A stretch of DNA of 64,000 nucleotides from Brucella tritici (GTDB lineage: Bacteria; Pseudomonadota; Alphaproteobacteria; Rhizobiales; Rhizobiaceae). The stretch covers positions 62,001 through 126,000 of the forward strand of contig NZ_CADEAR010000007.1 of the NCBI RefSeq assembly GCF_902825325.1, given 5' to 3'. Position 1 is the first letter of the stretch, and each line of letters opens with the position of its first letter. Positions 36,367-47,247 of this stretch are shown here, in pieces. The notes beneath the pieces are model-generated. The model was not told where the DNA came from and searched no databases. It worked only from the letters and a program-made list of their open reading frames with translations. Position numbers and translations under genes: made by a program.

Positions 36367-38154
36367 TTAGCTTTTCTGTACCGGAGCCAGACGGATATGC
36401 AGATCGCGCAGCTGCGCGGGCGACACATCCGAAGGCGCGTTCATCAGAAGATCGAGCGCCTGCTGGTTCATCGGGAACAGCGAGATTTCGCGCAGGTTCT
36501 TCGCACCGACCAGAAGCATGATGACGCGATCGATACCGGCAGCCATGCCGCCATGCGGAGGCGCGCCGTACTGGAACGCACGATAGAGACCGCCGAAACG
36601 CTCTTCCACGTCCTGCTGGCTGAGACCAACCTTTTCAAATGCCATAACCATGACGTCCGGCAACTGATTACGGATCGAACCGGAAGCGATTTCAAAGCCG
36701 TTGCAGACGAGATCGTACTGGTAAGCCTTGATCGCAAGCGGGTCCTGGTTTTCCAGCGCGTCCATGCCACCCTGCGGCATGGAGAACGGATTGTGTGCGA
36801 AGTCGAGCTTCTTGTTGTCCTCGTCCCATTCGTAGAACGGGAAGTCGATGATCCAGGCCAGTTCGAAACGGTCGCGATCAACGAGATTCAGTTCTTCACC
36901 AGCGCGCGTGCGGGCATCGCCTGCGAACTTGTAGAACTTGGACGGCAGACCGGCAACGAAGAAGCAGGCATCGCCGTCTTCCAGACCCATCTGCGTGCGG
37001 ATCGCTTCGGTGCGCTCTTCACCGATGTTCTTGGCAATCGGGCCTGCGCCTTCGAGCTTGTCGCCTTCCTTGCGCCAGAAGATATAGCCGAGACCCGGCT
37101 GGCCTTCGCTCTGCGCCCAGGAGTTCATGCGGTCGCAGAATGCTCTGGAGCCGCCGGTCTTGGCCGGAATGGCCCAGACTTCGACCTTTGGATCGTTGGC
37201 GATCATGTTTGCGAAGACCTTGAAGCCCGAACCGGCGAAATGATCGGTCACAGCCTGCATTTCAATCGGGTTGCGCAGATCAGGCTTGTCCGAACCATAG
37301 GTGCGGATCGCATCGTCATAGGCGATACGGCGGAAGGTCTGCGTGACCGGCTTGCCTTCGGCAAACTCTTCGAAGATGCCGCGCATGACAGGTTCCATCG
37401 TTTCCCAGACTTCTTCCTGGGTCACGAAGCTCATTTCGAGGTCGAGCTGGTAGAATTCGCCCGGCAGGCGGTCTGCACGCGGATCTTCGTCGCGGAAGCA
37501 AGGCGCGATCTGGAAGTAGCGGTCGAAACCGGCAACCATCAAAAGCTGCTTGTACTGCTGCGGCGCCTGCGGCAGCGCATAGAACTTGCCTTCGTGAATA
37601 CGGCTCGGCACGAGGAAGTCGCGTGCACCTTCCGGCGACGAGGCCGTCAGGATCGGCGTGGTGAACTCATTGAAGCCGATTTCTGTCATGCGGCGACGCA
37701 TCGCAGCAATGATCTTGGTGCGGCTCATGATGTTCTTGTGCAGCGTTTCACGGCGCAGATCGAGGAAACGGTACTTCAGGCGGATATCTTCCGGGTAGTC
37801 CGGCTCGCCGAATACAGGCAGCGGCAATTCCTTGGCAGCCGCCAGCACTTCGATTTCGGTTGCGAAGATTTCGACTTCGCCGGTCGGCAGATTCGTATTG
37901 ACCGCATCGTCTGCGCGGGCCTTCACTTCACCATCGACACGGATAACCCATTCGCCACGAACGGTTTCAGCAACCTTGAAGGCGGGCGAATCGGGATCGG
38001 CCACGATCTGGGTAATGCCGTAATGATCGCGAAGATCGATGAAGAGAATGCCGCCATGGTCACGGACGCGGTGAACCCATCCGGAAAGGCGAACGTTCGA
38101 ACCAACGTCCGTCTTGCGAAGGGCTGCGCAGGTATGGCTGCGGTAACGGTGCAT
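36367..38154 (-). CDS. aspS: Aspartyl-tRNA synthetase (probably non-discriminating Asp/Asn form)
   Basis: 595 residues, class II synthetase. It has an anticodon-binding OB fold at the N terminus ([23 protein letters not shown]), motif 2 [22 protein letters not shown] and motif 3 [18 protein letters not shown]. In alphaproteobacteria this enzyme often charges both tRNA-Asp and tRNA-Asn, the latter corrected by GatCAB. The frame is open upstream to 38313, but the family begins [13 protein letters not shown] with AAAAGG as SD. A 605-codon frame on the other strand is a shadow. Confidence 0.96.
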   Translation of the reverse strand: MHRYRSHTCAALRKTDVGSNVRLSGWVHRVRDHGGILFIDLRDHYGITQIVADPDSPAFKVAETVRGEWVIRVDGEVKARADDAVNTNLPTGEVEIFATEIEVLAAAKELPLPVFGEPDYPEDIRLKYRFLDLRRETLHKNIMSRTKIIAAMRRRMTEIGFNEFTTPILTASSPEGARDFLVPSRIHEGKFYALPQAPQQYKQLLMVAGFDRYFQIAPCFRDEDPRADRLPGEFYQLDLEMSFVTQEEVWETMEPVMRGIFEEFAEGKPVTQTFRRIAYDDAIRTYGSDKPDLRNPIEMQAVTDHFAGSGFKVFANMIANDPKVEVWAIPAKTGGSRAFCDRMNSWAQSEGQPGLGYIFWRKEGDKLEGAGPIAKNIGEERTEAIRTQMGLEDGDACFFVAGLPSKFYKFAGDARTRAGEELNLVDRDRFELAWIIDFPFYEWDEDNKKLDFAHNPFSMPQGGMDALENQDPLAIKAYQYDLVCNGFEIASGSIRNQLPDVMVMAFEKVGLSQQDVEERFGGLYRAFQYGAPPHGGMAAGIDRVIMLLVGAKNLREISLFPMNQQALDLLMNAPSDVSPAQLRDLHIRLAPVQKS

Positions 38155-38379
38155 GATTTCTGCCTTTTGGTAAGATAAGTCAGTGCAGGCAAAGCGCTGC
38201 AAATTCTGGCGGAAAAGCGCATTTTGACCGGGTTTTGTCAAGTCTGCACTCTCTACAAGGGTCGAGGTTCGGGCCACATGACGCAACGTATCGACAAAAA
38301 ACACGATTTGCACTTGTTATGCTGCGGGTTTTGCGCATTCTTTCGCGACAAGCGGCCGCGCTTTCTCTAAAAGGTAGAC

Positions 38380-39537
38380 ATGCATCTCATCACGACGACA
38401 GAGGCCCTCGAAGAGGCCGTATCCGCCCTTGCCAAATCCGATTTCGTCACGGTCGATACAGAATTCATCCGTGAAACGACGTTCTGGCCGGAATTGTGCC
38501 TTATCCAGATGGCCTCTCCAGACCATACGGCGCTAGTGGACGCGCTTGCGCCGGGGCTCGACCTCGCGCCGTTCTTCCGCCTGATGGCGGACGAGAAGAC
38601 CGTCAAGGTTTTCCATGCCGCGCGGCAGGATATCGAAATTGTCTTCCATCTCGGCGACCTCATCCCTTCACCTGTCTTTGACAGTCAGGTTGCGGCGATG
38701 GTTTGCGGGTTTGGCGATGCCATTTCCTATGACCAGCTTGTGCAGAAGGTCACCGGCAAGCACATCGACAAGTCTTCCCGGTTTACCGACTGGCGCCGTC
38801 GGCCGCTTTCGGACAAGCAACTCGACTATGCCCTGGCCGACGTTACCTATCTGCGTGACATCTACCTCTATCTGAAGGAAGAACTTCAGAAAGAAGGTCG
38901 CAGTGAGTGGGTGAATGAGGAAATGGCGGTGTTGACTTCCCGCGAAACCTACGACCTGCATCCGGACGATGCGTGGCGGCGGGTAAAGGCGCGCGTTCGC
39001 AAGCCGCTTGAACTTGCCATCGTGCAGGCTGTGGCCGCCTGGCGTGAACGCGAAGCACGCGAGCGCAATGTGCCGCGCGGACGCATCATCAAGGACGACA
39101 CGATTGCCGAAATCGCGCAGCAGCAGCCGCGCGATGCCGAGGCGCTCGGTCGCCTGCGCTCGATCCCGAAAGGCTGGGAGCGCTCGGCGCAGGCCGCCGG
39201 TCTGGTGGCTGCAATCCAGTCCGCGCTTGAAATCCCCAAGGAAGATTTGCCGAAATTGCCGAAGCCGTCGCATTCGCCGGAAGGCAGCGCTGCTGCTGCA
39301 GATATCCTCAAAGTTCTGCTCAAGCTTGTGACGGAAGAGCACGGCGTCGCGGCAAAGATCGTCGCCAGTTCTGATGACATCGAAAAGATCGCCTCAGAAG
39401 GCGACAAGGCCAATGTACCTGCCCTGCATGGCTGGCGTCGCGAGGTTTTCGGTCAGAAAGCCCTCGATCTCATCGACGGCAAGATCGTCATCAAGTTCGA
39501 GAACCGACGGATCAGGGCAGTTGAGTTAGGGCAATAA
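38380..39537 (+). CDS. rnd: Ribonuclease D
   Basis: 385 residues, DEDDy 3'-5' exonuclease. Metal residues lie in FVTVDTEFIRE (Asp, Glu), FHAARQDIEIVFHLG (Asp) and YALADVTYLRD (Tyr/Asp). An HRDC-type helical region follows (REREARERNVPRGRIIKDD). It trims tRNA precursors. AAAGGTAG precedes the ATG. The last codons lie within an inverted repeat shared with convergent ppx. Confidence 0.95.
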   Translation: MHLITTTEALEEAVSALAKSDFVTVDTEFIRETTFWPELCLIQMASPDHTALVDALAPGLDLAPFFRLMADEKTVKVFHAARQDIEIVFHLGDLIPSPVFDSQVAAMVCGFGDAISYDQLVQKVTGKHIDKSSRFTDWRRRPLSDKQLDYALADVTYLRDIYLYLKEELQKEGRSEWVNEEMAVLTSRETYDLHPDDAWRRVKARVRKPLELAIVQAVAAWREREARERNVPRGRIIKDDTIAEIAQQQPRDAEALGRLRSIPKGWERSAQAAGLVAAIQSALEIPKEDLPKLPKPSHSPEGSAAAADILKVLLKLVTEEHGVAAKIVASSDDIEKIASEGDKANVPALHGWRREVFGQKALDLIDGKIVIKFENRRIRAVELGQ

Positions 39538-39620
39538 GGCAATGGGGCAGTAAGGCAATATGTGAACGTTTGCCTTAAACATTCTGCCTTACTGCCCTAC
39601 TCACTTACTGCCTTATTCCC
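39525..39620. repeat. Inverted array of GGGCARTAAGGCA units between rnd and ppx
   Basis: GGGCAATAAGGCA and GGGCAGTAAGGCA are in tandem at 39529-39557. Their reverse complements TGCCTTACTGCCC and ACTGCCTTATTCCC are at 39584-39620. The arms can fold into one long stem. They overlap the last codons of both convergent genes, so the repeat helps shape the two C termini. Confidence 0.75.
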
Positions 39621-41151
39621 GTGTCCCCTCAATCGCAGCGTCGCCTACCGCGAAATAGATGTTCTTTCCGGTCAGCTTGGAAAGCTGTTGCAAGCGTCCT
39701 TCGGGACGATCCGAAATCAGATCGGCCAGATCTCCCGGCACGACAAGCGCAATGCCGTTTTCCTCTTCACGCCAGACAAGGCGCGGGATGACGCCCGGCA
39801 TCGAAGCCGACAGAAGGTAGACCACACGCAGCAAGGCTCCGAGCAACTTCGCCCTTTCACGCAGACGCGGCGTGGCGAGCTGCATGATTTCCGGTGCAAT
39901 CTCGTCTTCGATCAGGCCCTCGTGGCGATAATAATTGGCAAGCGCCATGAAGGAACGCCCGGCATGGTCGATACCGCCGAACGAGCCGTGGGCGATGATG
40001 TTCAGCGCCTGTGATCCGCGATAATCTGGATGCGCGCGCCAGCTTATATCGGCCACTAGACAGGCGGCCTGCCTGTAGCGCGCTTCGTCCTCGGTTTCGT
40101 CAAAACCGAGCACCGGCAAGGACAATGTCGTCCATGTTGCCAGTTCGCGAGCATGACGCGGAGAGCGTGAGCGCAGAATGGACAGTTCGTCTGCCGAGGC
40201 CAGCAGAGGATCGAGCCGCTGTTCGTTCTTGGGCAAAAGCGAATAAAGATAGCCTTCGCGTACGCCGAGCGCCGAGAAAACGATCTTCGAAGGCTTCATC
40301 AGACGGATCGTCTCGAGCAGCACCGTAGCGCCATAGGCCAAAAGCTGGCGACGGTTTTTCGAAACCGCCTCGATGCCGCGCATCGTGTCCAGATTGCCCT
40401 TGGCAACACGCTTGAGGAAGCTTTGCGCTTCCACCGGGTTTATCTCATAGCCGTGCATGACATGCAGCGGATAGTTCTTCGCCGTCATATGCAGCTTGGC
40501 AAGGTTACGCCACGTACCGCCGACCGCATAGAACACTTGTCCCTGATGCGCTTTCAGAAGCGTCGCCTTTGCCAGCTCCGTACGCGCGATCTTGGTTGCC
40601 TCTGGCAGCCGTCCATCGGACATATCCTGCAAGCGCAGGCCACCGAGCGGCAAGGTGATCCCCTCGCCTACCTCGTGGTCATCCACCGCAATCAGTTCAA
40701 GGCTGCCGCCGCCAAGGTCACCGGTCACGCCCTTCGGTCGATAAAAGCCCGAAATGATGCCGAGCGCCGAATAATGGGCTTCTTCCTTGCCGGACAGCAC
40801 TTCAATGTGCCGGCCGAGAATGGCTTCTGCCTGAGCAATGAAGTCCGGACCGTTTTTCGCTTCACGCGCAGCCGCAGTCGCCAGCGCGTGGATGGATACG
40901 GCGCCAGCCTGTTCAGCCAATGCGCGAAAACGCTTCAGCGCACGAAGCGCCGCCTCAACGGATTTCTCGTTGAGCTTGCCGGTTTTCGCGAGGCCTTTTC
41001 CGAGGCCGCAGAGAATCTTTTCGTTGAAAAGCACCGTCGGAGAACGGACGATGCCTTCATAAATGACGACACGGATCGAGTTCGAGCCAATGTCGATGAC
41101 CGCAACGGGCTTGAGCCCCTTCAGACGGCCTTGTGCTAAAGCTGCGCTCAT
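39613..41151 (-). CDS. ppx: Exopolyphosphatase
   Basis: 512 residues, Ppx/GppA family. The actin-like ATPase fold shows [17 protein letters not shown] and [13 protein letters not shown], with the catalytic Glu in [12 protein letters not shown]. The HD-like C-terminal region has [13 protein letters not shown]. It hydrolyses polyphosphate (and possibly pppGpp). Its ATG overlaps the TGA of ppk by four bases, so it is co-translated with its metabolic opposite. Confidence 0.95.
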   Translation of the reverse strand: MSAALAQGRLKGLKPVAVIDIGSNSIRVVIYEGIVRSPTVLFNEKILCGLGKGLAKTGKLNEKSVEAALRALKRFRALAEQAGAVSIHALATAAAREAKNGPDFIAQAEAILGRHIEVLSGKEEAHYSALGIISGFYRPKGVTGDLGGGSLELIAVDDHEVGEGITLPLGGLRLQDMSDGRLPEATKIARTELAKATLLKAHQGQVFYAVGGTWRNLAKLHMTAKNYPLHVMHGYEINPVEAQSFLKRVAKGNLDTMRGIEAVSKNRRQLLAYGATVLLETIRLMKPSKIVFSALGVREGYLYSLLPKNEQRLDPLLASADELSILRSRSPRHARELATWTTLSLPVLGFDETEDEARYRQAACLVADISWRAHPDYRGSQALNIIAHGSFGGIDHAGRSFMALANYYRHEGLIEDEIAPEIMQLATPRLRERAKLLGALLRVVYLLSASMPGVIPRLVWREEENGIALVVPGDLADLISDRPEGRLQQLSKLTGKNIYFAVGDAAIEGTRE

Positions 41152-43442
41152 GCAGTCGTTTTTCTTTCCGCCTGCGCGCGCTTGCGATGCGCGATAAGAC
41201 GGGGGGCCGAAGACTTCAGCGACTTTCCGCGACCCGACAGGCTAGGATTGGTCATGAAATATTCCTGCGCGTTGAAAGCTTCCTCTCCTGCTTCTTTTTC
41301 TATCCGGCGAGAGGTGCCGTCCGCAAGTAGCTGATAGCTCTGTTGGTTATCAATTATGTTGGCAAACATGATTTGCGACAGGATTTGCTGGTGCACTGTG
41401 GCATTTGTGATCGGAACGAGGGTCTCCACCCGGCGGTCGAGATTGCGTGGCATCATGTCGGCGGAACCGATATAGACGATTGCCTTGTCGGAAGGCAGGT
41501 CATTGCCGTTTCCGAAGCAGAAAATACGGCTATGCTCCAGAAAACGCCCGACAATCGACTTGGCGCGAATATTGTCGGAAAGCCCCGGAACACCTGGACG
41601 CAGGCAGCAGATACCGCGCACGACCAGATCAATCTGCACACCCGCCTGGCTCGCCATGTAAAGCGCGTCAATAATCTGTGGATCGACGAGCGAGTTCATC
41701 TTCATCCAGATCGCAGCCGGACGCCCCGCCTTCGCATGCGCGACCTCATCCTCGATGTGCTTGAGGATTCGGGCGCGGAGCGTAAAAGGTGAAATCGCGA
41801 TCTTCATCTCTTCGGCAGGCTGGGCATAGCCCGTGATAAAATTGAAGATATGCGCCACGTCGCGTGCAATATCCGCATCCGACGTGAAGAACGACAGGTC
41901 GGTATAGATGCGCGCCGTGATCGGGTGATAGTTGCCCGTACCCAGATGCACATAGGAACGCAGCTTCTGGTCCTCACGGCGCACCACGAGCGACATTTTC
42001 GCGTGGGTTTTCAATTCGATGAAACCGAACACCACCTGAACGCCTGCGCGTTCCAGATCGCGTGCCCAACGAATATTCGCCTCCTCGTCGAAGCGTGCCT
42101 TCAGTTCGACAAGCGCCGTTACGGACTTTCCGGCTTCGGCGGCATCCACCAGCGCGCGCACGATCGGGCTGTCATTGGAGGTGCGATAAAGCGTCTGCTT
42201 GATCGCCAGCACATCCGGATCGGCTGCGGCTTGCCGCAGGAACTGCACAACCACGTCAAAGGATTCATAGGGGTGATGGACCACAATGTCCTTTTCGCGA
42301 ATTGCTGCGAAGCAATCGCCGCCATGCTCGCGAATACGCTCCGGGAAACGCGGATTGTAAGAAACGAATTTCAGGTCTTCACGCGGGATCGAAACGATCT
42401 CCGAAATCATGTTGAGCGCCAGAAGCCCCTCATGCACGCTGATGCGGTTTTCCGAAACGCCAAGTTCCGTCGCCACGAAAACGCGCAGAGCTTCCGGCAT
42501 TTCTCCATCAAACTCGATGCGGATCACCTGACCGCGGCGGCGGCGTTTCAGCGCCGTCTCGAAGAGACGAACGAGATCTTCCGCCTCTTCTTCCACTTCG
42601 ATATCGCTGTCGCGGATGATGCGGAATGTACCGGCGCCGCGCACTTCATAACCGGGGAACAGCCGCCCGATGAACAGGCTCACCGCGTCCTCGATGGTGA
42701 TGAAGCGGTAAACGTTGGCCTGATCTGTCGGCAACTGGATAAAGCGTTTCAGCGCAACAGGAATGCGCAACAGCGCCGTCATCGGATGATTATCAGCGCG
42801 GCGCGCAAGCTGCAGGGCGATGGAGAAGCCGAGATTCGGAATGAACGGGAATGGATGCGCCGGATCGATGGAGAGTGGCGTCAGGACCGGAAAAATCGTT
42901 TCGAGGAAGTGGTTTTCAAGCCATTCCTTCTCCGGCTTCGCAAGCGCCGATGGGCGAACGATCTCGATGCTTTCCTGTTCCAGTTCCTCGCGCAGTGTGC
43001 GCAGGCGCTGCTGCTGTTCTTCCTGCAGGCGCCCTACTTCGTCCAGAACGAAATCAAGCTGCTCCTGCGGCGTGCGTCCGTCGGCGCTGCGCATCGCCAC
43101 ACCGGCGCGCACCTGAGCGGCGAGACCGGCAATGCGGACCATGAAAAATTCATCGAGATTGGCGGCGGAAATAGACAGGAAGCGCAGGCGTTCGAGCAAG
43201 GGCTGGCGCATATTCGCGGCTTCTTCGAGAACGCGCCGGTTGAATTGCAGCCAGGAAAACTCGCGATTGACGAAGCGGTCGGCGCTTTGCATCAGCTCGC
43301 TGTTCAAAGCTTTGTGAACGTTAGGGCCTATGTCCATATCGGGAACCACGGTTGGGTTGGGGGCTAATCCGGCTGTCATCTCGTGTGTTCCGCCTTGGGA
43401 TGCGCTGGGGGTTTCGCTCGCCATAACGCTGTTTTCGCTCAT
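41148..43442 (-). CDS. ppk: Polyphosphate kinase 1
   Basis: 764 residues. [19 protein letters not shown] begins the conserved part, and the autophosphorylated His lies in [16 protein letters not shown]. The second phospholipase-D-like half holds [22 protein letters not shown]. It makes polyphosphate from ATP. An alphaproteobacterial N-terminal extension of about 55 residues precedes the core. ATG 43442 has a close AGGA; ATG 43424 is an alternative. Confidence 0.96.
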   Translation of the reverse strand: MSENSVMASETPSASQGGTHEMTAGLAPNPTVVPDMDIGPNVHKALNSELMQSADRFVNREFSWLQFNRRVLEEAANMRQPLLERLRFLSISAANLDEFFMVRIAGLAAQVRAGVAMRSADGRTPQEQLDFVLDEVGRLQEEQQQRLRTLREELEQESIEIVRPSALAKPEKEWLENHFLETIFPVLTPLSIDPAHPFPFIPNLGFSIALQLARRADNHPMTALLRIPVALKRFIQLPTDQANVYRFITIEDAVSLFIGRLFPGYEVRGAGTFRIIRDSDIEVEEEAEDLVRLFETALKRRRRGQVIRIEFDGEMPEALRVFVATELGVSENRISVHEGLLALNMISEIVSIPREDLKFVSYNPRFPERIREHGGDCFAAIREKDIVVHHPYESFDVVVQFLRQAAADPDVLAIKQTLYRTSNDSPIVRALVDAAEAGKSVTALVELKARFDEEANIRWARDLERAGVQVVFGFIELKTHAKMSLVVRREDQKLRSYVHLGTGNYHPITARIYTDLSFFTSDADIARDVAHIFNFITGYAQPAEEMKIAISPFTLRARILKHIEDEVAHAKAGRPAAIWMKMNSLVDPQIIDALYMASQAGVQIDLVVRGICCLRPGVPGLSDNIRAKSIVGRFLEHSRIFCFGNGNDLPSDKAIVYIGSADMMPRNLDRRVETLVPITNATVHQQILSQIMFANIIDNQQSYQLLADGTSRRIEKEAGEEAFNAQEYFMTNPSLSGRGKSLKSSAPRLIAHRKRAQAERKTTA

Positions 43443-43494
43443 TTTTCCTGTCCCGACTTCCGCCGGAACATTCCGGCTCCATCTATTTCTTTTC

Positions 43495-43545
43495 CGCGCA
43501 TCTGATTCCGAAAACCGCTTCGCACTTTTTGGGGTACGCTATCAG
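43495..43545. repeat. RIME-like repeat upstream of ppk
   Basis: GCGCATCTGATTCCGAAAACCG / CTTCGCACTTTTTGGGGTACGC: degenerate copy of the unit at 15892 and 19338. Confidence 0.5.
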
Positions 43546-43726
43546 CCTATGGCTGCCATATGACAGTTTGATAGCAATTAGCTTGAAATGTCCTCAGAAT
43601 TGATGAAAACGCTTCCGGAAACAAGACTTTCGCGGTACACGCATGCCAATGTTTACGCATGATCTCGTCCGGCATACGGTTCAGGAGCATGCTCATACCG
43701 CCCATCGACCAGAACCGGAGCATATT

Positions 43727-43981
43727 ATGTCCGATCACATCATTCCTCACTTTCAGAACGACGCCGGCCATGCTGCCATCGAAATCGGTGTGAAGGAATT
43801 CATGTGCGTTGGTGCAAACCCGCCTTTCGATCATCCGCACGTGTTTCTGGACATGGGTGATGAAAGCGAAGTCGTTTGCCCTTATTGCTCGACCCTCTAT
43901 CGTTACAACGCCAAGCTCCATGCTGACGAAACCGTTCCGGCTGGCTGCATTTACGAAGCACCCGCCGACAAAGCTGCCTAA
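43727..43981 (+). CDS. Zinc-finger protein of the CHCC family (complex I NDUFS6-like)
   Basis: 84 residues. The motif is CVGANPPFDHPHVFLDMG followed by VVCPYCSTLYRYN: a Cys, His, Cys-x-x-Cys zinc site as in the mitochondrial complex I subunit NDUFS6. Alphaproteobacteria carry this protein as an accessory complex I subunit. ATG 43727 is chosen because GGAG (43717-43720) precedes it; an upstream in-frame ATG at 43643 lacks a clear site. Confidence 0.88.
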   Translation: MSDHIIPHFQNDAGHAAIEIGVKEFMCVGANPPFDHPHVFLDMGDESEVVCPYCSTLYRYNAKLHADETVPAGCIYEAPADKAA

Positions 43982-44004
43982 TCTGGGCAGCCTCACGGGG
44001 CTGA

Positions 44005-45231
44005 ATGCCGGATGATCTCATCGACATGAGCAAAGGGCGCATATTGATTGCCGGGGCCGGAGTAGCTGGTCTGTCGGCAGCACTGGAGCTGGCAGCACGC
44101 GGCTGGAATGTTCGGCTTGTCGAAAAAGCCGGGACCCTTTCGGAAGTCGGCGCCGGCCTGCAACTTGCCCCCAATGCGATGCGCCATCTGGAACGGCTCG
44201 GCGTTGCAGACCGTCTTTCCACCCAAACCGTAACGCCAGAAGCGCTCTATCTCATGGACGGGCGTAAAGCGCGTCCGCTGATGGAAATGAAGCTTGGCGA
44301 CAAGGCTCGTCAGCGCTGGCACCATCCCTATCTCGTTTGCCATCGCGCTGATCTGCAATCCGCTCTGCTCGATGCCTGCCGTGAAGAGCCCGGCATTGAG
44401 ATCAGCCTCGGCGCTGAAATCACAAATCACCGTGTCGAAAACGGAACCGTTGCGGCCACCATCCGCCATGACAATTCCGAAGAAACTATCAACTCTGCCT
44501 ATCTGATCGCCTGCGATGGCGTCTGGTCGGCAGAGCGCTCAAAGGCAGGTTTCGGCAAGGCACGGTTCAGCGGCCACATTGCCTGGCGCACAACACTTGC
44601 CGTCGGAACTCTCCCCGCATCGTTTTTATCCGCCATGAAAACGAGGAATGCCGTTTCAGCATGGCTCGGCAGGCAGGCGCATTTCATCGCCTATCCGGTC
44701 AAGGGCGGCAGCTTCTTTAATTTCGTCGCCATCACGACAGGCGAAAACCCCGGCGAAGTCTGGTCCAGAACCGGCGATCCGACACGTTTGCGCTCCATTT
44801 ATGCGGATTGGAGCGCTCCGGTTCGTGATGTTCTGGCGGCGACCGATGCTTGGACCTATTGGCCGCTTTTCGAAATGGCAGACGCTCAATTCGTCGGGCC
44901 GGACCGGACGATTTTTCTCGGCGACGCATCGCACGCGGTCACACCTTTCGCCGCGCAAGGTGCCGCCATGGCAATCGAGGATGCGGCCGCCCTTGCCGAA
45001 GCGCTGGACAGTGACGGCCACGAAACAGGATTAAAGCGCTTCGATACCGCCCGCAAAGAGCGCATCGCGGCAGTTGCCAAACGCGGTCAGTTAAACAGGT
45101 TCGCCTATCACGCCACCGGCATTTTTGCGCTTGGCCGCAACACGCTCTTCGCCATGCGCAGCCCGGAAAGCTTCCTGAAAGATCTGGACTGGCTCTATGG
45201 CTATGATGCCATTGCGGCCGTACGGAATTAA
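44005..45231 (+). CDS. FAD-dependent monooxygenase, salicylate-hydroxylase-like
   Basis: 408 residues, class A flavoprotein hydroxylase. It has a GAGVAGLSAALELAARG dinucleotide fold, an Arg/Glu after the second strand (RLVEKAG), the DG motif in IACDGVWSAER and the GD motif IFLGDASHAVTPFAAQGAAMAIEDA. The substrate is probably a small aromatic acid, unproven. MSKGRIL at 44026 is an alternative start; neither has a strong SD. Its end overlaps the convergent VOC gene by four bases. Confidence 0.88.
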   Translation: MPDDLIDMSKGRILIAGAGVAGLSAALELAARGWNVRLVEKAGTLSEVGAGLQLAPNAMRHLERLGVADRLSTQTVTPEALYLMDGRKARPLMEMKLGDKARQRWHHPYLVCHRADLQSALLDACREEPGIEISLGAEITNHRVENGTVAATIRHDNSEETINSAYLIACDGVWSAERSKAGFGKARFSGHIAWRTTLAVGTLPASFLSAMKTRNAVSAWLGRQAHFIAYPVKGGSFFNFVAITTGENPGEVWSRTGDPTRLRSIYADWSAPVRDVLAATDAWTYWPLFEMADAQFVGPDRTIFLGDASHAVTPFAAQGAAMAIEDAAALAEALDSDGHETGLKRFDTARKERIAAVAKRGQLNRFAYHATGIFALGRNTLFAMRSPESFLKDLDWLYGYDAIAAVRN

Positions 45232-45713
45232 GCTGCGTCGCGCGCTGCTTCGAGTGTAGCAACGTCGAGCTTGACCATCTTCATCACGGCATCGGCCACG
45301 CGCTGGCGCTGTTCGGCAGTGCCGTTTTGCAGGACATCCAGCAGCATCTGCGGCACCACTTGCCACGAGAAGCCATATTTGTCCGTCAGCCAGCCGCATT
45401 CCATCGGCGCACCGCCCTCCATCAGTTTTTCCCAGAACATATCCAGTTCCGCCTGATCCTTGCATTGGACGAAGAGCGAGACTGCCGGGGAAAACTTGAA
45501 GGCCGGCCCGCCGTTGAGACCGGATATTGCCTGCCCGTCGAGGGTAAAGTTCGCAACCACCACATCGGTGCCTTCAGGCTGGTGTGCATGCTCGAACCGG
45601 ATGAAACCATCGACGGATGCCGGTCTTCCGCAGGCACGGAAAATCGAGACATAATGGTTCGCCGCTTCCTCTGCCTGCCTGTCAAACCAGAGACAGATTG
45701 TCAGACCTGACAT
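45228..45713 (-). CDS. VOC-superfamily protein, PhnB / 3-demethylubiquinone-methyltransferase-like
   Basis: 161 residues of the PF06983 type: LTICLWFDRQAEEAANHYVSIF start, GGPAFKFSPAVSLFVQC, and CGWLTDKYGFSWQVVP near the end, as in the family whose name misleads (no methyltransferase domain). The C-terminal MKMVKLDVATLEAARD is the usual ending. Function unknown. GGAGGAGAAA precedes ATG 45713, so the longer frame is not used. Confidence 0.88.
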   Translation of the reverse strand: MSGLTICLWFDRQAEEAANHYVSIFRACGRPASVDGFIRFEHAHQPEGTDVVVANFTLDGQAISGLNGGPAFKFSPAVSLFVQCKDQAELDMFWEKLMEGGAPMECGWLTDKYGFSWQVVPQMLLDVLQNGTAEQRQRVADAVMKMVKLDVATLEAARDAA

Positions 45714-45864
45714 TTTCTCCTCCCTGCCGCATCGGCCCGACAATCGAAACCGATCTTCGGGGCGATGCGTAGTTTTAAAGGGTTAGAAGAGTGGAGCGTT
45801 CTTTGTGCATCCGTAAGGACGCAGGGCGCTCCAAGTGTTTGTATTTTCTATTGTCTGGAATACT

Positions 45865-46281
45865 CTATCCCATGACCTTGCTGGCTTCTTCCATATCCAT
45901 CCACATTATCTCCCAGACATGACCGTCAAGATCTTCGAAGCTGCGTCCATACATGAAACCATAATCCTGCTTCGGCCCCGGATCGGCCTTTCCGCCAGCA
46001 TTCACCGCTTTCTCCACCGTCGTGTCGACTTCAGCCTTGCTTTCCGCAGAAAGGCAGATCAGCACCTCGCTCACCGTGTTGGCATCGGCGATCTTCTTCG
46101 GTGTGAACTGGCTGAACTTTTCGTGGTCGAGGATCATCGCGTGAATAGTATCCGAAAAGACCATGCAGGAAGCCGTTTCGTCCGAGAACATGGGATTCTT
46201 GGTGGCGCCGATGGCTTCATAGAAGCTGGTCGACTGTGCAACATTCTTCACTGGCAGGTTCACGAAAATCATTTTCGGCAT
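45865..46281 (-). CDS. VOC-family protein (glyoxalase/extradiol dioxygenase-like)
   Basis: 138 residues. PKMIFVNLPVKNVAQSTSFYEAIGA starts the fold and GRSFEDLDGHVWEIMWMD ends it, the common form of lactoylglutathione lyase relatives. The substrate is unknown. It is separated from the preceding VOC gene by 151 bases, so the pair need not be an operon. Confidence 0.88.
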   Translation of the reverse strand: MPKMIFVNLPVKNVAQSTSFYEAIGATKNPMFSDETASCMVFSDTIHAMILDHEKFSQFTPKKIADANTVSEVLICLSAESKAEVDTTVEKAVNAGGKADPGPKQDYGFMYGRSFEDLDGHVWEIMWMDMEEASKVMG

Positions 46282-46493
46282 GAGATTTCCTCTGTTGGCG
46301 GGCCAAGCGACCCGATCTTTATTTTACGATTATCTATCGCCTGCCCGGCTCCCCCGGCGATAAGATCGAGCCATGAGTCTCAGGCCCGATATGCAATCGA
46401 TGCTTGAGTCTTCCTTGCGTAAAACAAGTCACGCAATTGGCATCGAAAGAACTCAAAGTTTGCTTGTGCATAATGGCATGTAAGTTATAATTA

Positions 46494-46509
46494 GCAACCA
46501 TGAAGTTAG
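46494..46509 (+). promoter_or_regulatory. Candidate HxlR operator overlapping the regulator's start codon
   Basis: GCAAC-CATGAA-GTTAG: the same two half-sites and 6-base spacing as two perfect palindromes at 47207 and 47248, with two mismatches on the right. The ATG of the HxlR gene lies inside, which would fit autoregulation. Confidence 0.45.
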
Positions 46510-47201
46510 AAAAAATAACCAAACCAGAAAAGCCAGCCGCTAAACGCAGTTATGATGATGCCTGCGCTGCGGCTCATGCCCTTGATTTGATTGGGGAACG
46601 CTGGTCTCTTCTGGTCATGCGCGAATTGATGTTCGGCCCCAAACGTTTCAGCGATCTGCGGGCTGATCTGCCGGGCGTGAGCGCAAATGTCCTCACGCAG
46701 AGGCTTGAAGGGCTGGAAGAAGCTGGCATTCTTCGCAAGACGAAACTTCCGCCTCCGGCATCGGTGCAGGTCTATGAACTGACCGAATGGGGCTATGAGA
46801 GCGAATCTATCCTTCAGACGCTGGGCCGTTGGGCCGCACGTTCGCCAAAGCACGATCCTAACCTGCCGATTTCAACCGCTTCCTTTCTGCTTTCCCTCCG
46901 AACCATGATGGACCATGACAGGTCTCTCGGCATGCGCGCCGTGATCGGTCTTCGTCTGGACGGAGAAGATTTCACCGCCCAGCTGGAGGATGACGGAATT
47001 CATATAGAGCGCGGCACAGCACAGGAATACGATCTCCATTTCGAAAGCTCGCCGCGCATGCTTGCCGCAGCTATCTATGGCGGACAGCCCATTTCAGCCC
47101 TGGAAAGCGCCAATGTTCTCAAGGTCATAGGCGACCGTGCTCTGGCGGAAAAGTTCGTGACATTGTTCCCGCTTCCCGACAAGGCTCCACTGTCCGAGTA
47201 A
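46500..47201 (+). CDS. HxlR-family regulator with C-terminal sterol-carrier-like domain
   Basis: 233 residues. A winged helix (about 18-120) shows CAAAHALDLIGERWSLLVMRELMFGPKRFSDL, LTQRLEGLEEAGILRK and VYELTEWG, typical of HxlR. The C-terminal ~100 residues (FLLSLRTMMDH...) resemble the SCP2-like domain fused to some members and may bind a lipophilic ligand. The start codon lies within a candidate operator, and two more lie in front of the SRPBCC gene downstream. Confidence 0.88.
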   Translation: MKLEKITKPEKPAAKRSYDDACAAAHALDLIGERWSLLVMRELMFGPKRFSDLRADLPGVSANVLTQRLEGLEEAGILRKTKLPPPASVQVYELTEWGYESESILQTLGRWAARSPKHDPNLPISTASFLLSLRTMMDHDRSLGMRAVIGLRLDGEDFTAQLEDDGIHIERGTAQEYDLHFESSPRMLAAAIYGGQPISALESANVLKVIGDRALAEKFVTLFPLPDKAPLSE

Positions 47202-47206
47202 AATAT

Positions 47207-47222
47207 GCAACTTTTTAGTTGC
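47207..47222 (+). promoter_or_regulatory. Candidate HxlR operator O1 before the SRPBCC gene
   Basis: GCAAC-TTTTTA-GTTGC, perfect 5-bp half-sites with flanking ATAT/GTAT symmetry. Its centre lies 41 bases, about four helical turns, from O2. Confidence 0.55.
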
Positions 47223-47247
47223 GTATTTTTGCGGTCGTCTTATATTG

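Noticed and set aside
36361-38178. 605-codon open frame on the plus strand opposite aspS
   Set aside because: It mirrors the aspS gene in a GC-rich codon phase; its translation is rich in Arg/His/Val without domains, and aspS is complete on the other strand.
41850-43367. 505-codon open frame opposite ppk
   Set aside because: Shadow of ppk with no recognisable domain.
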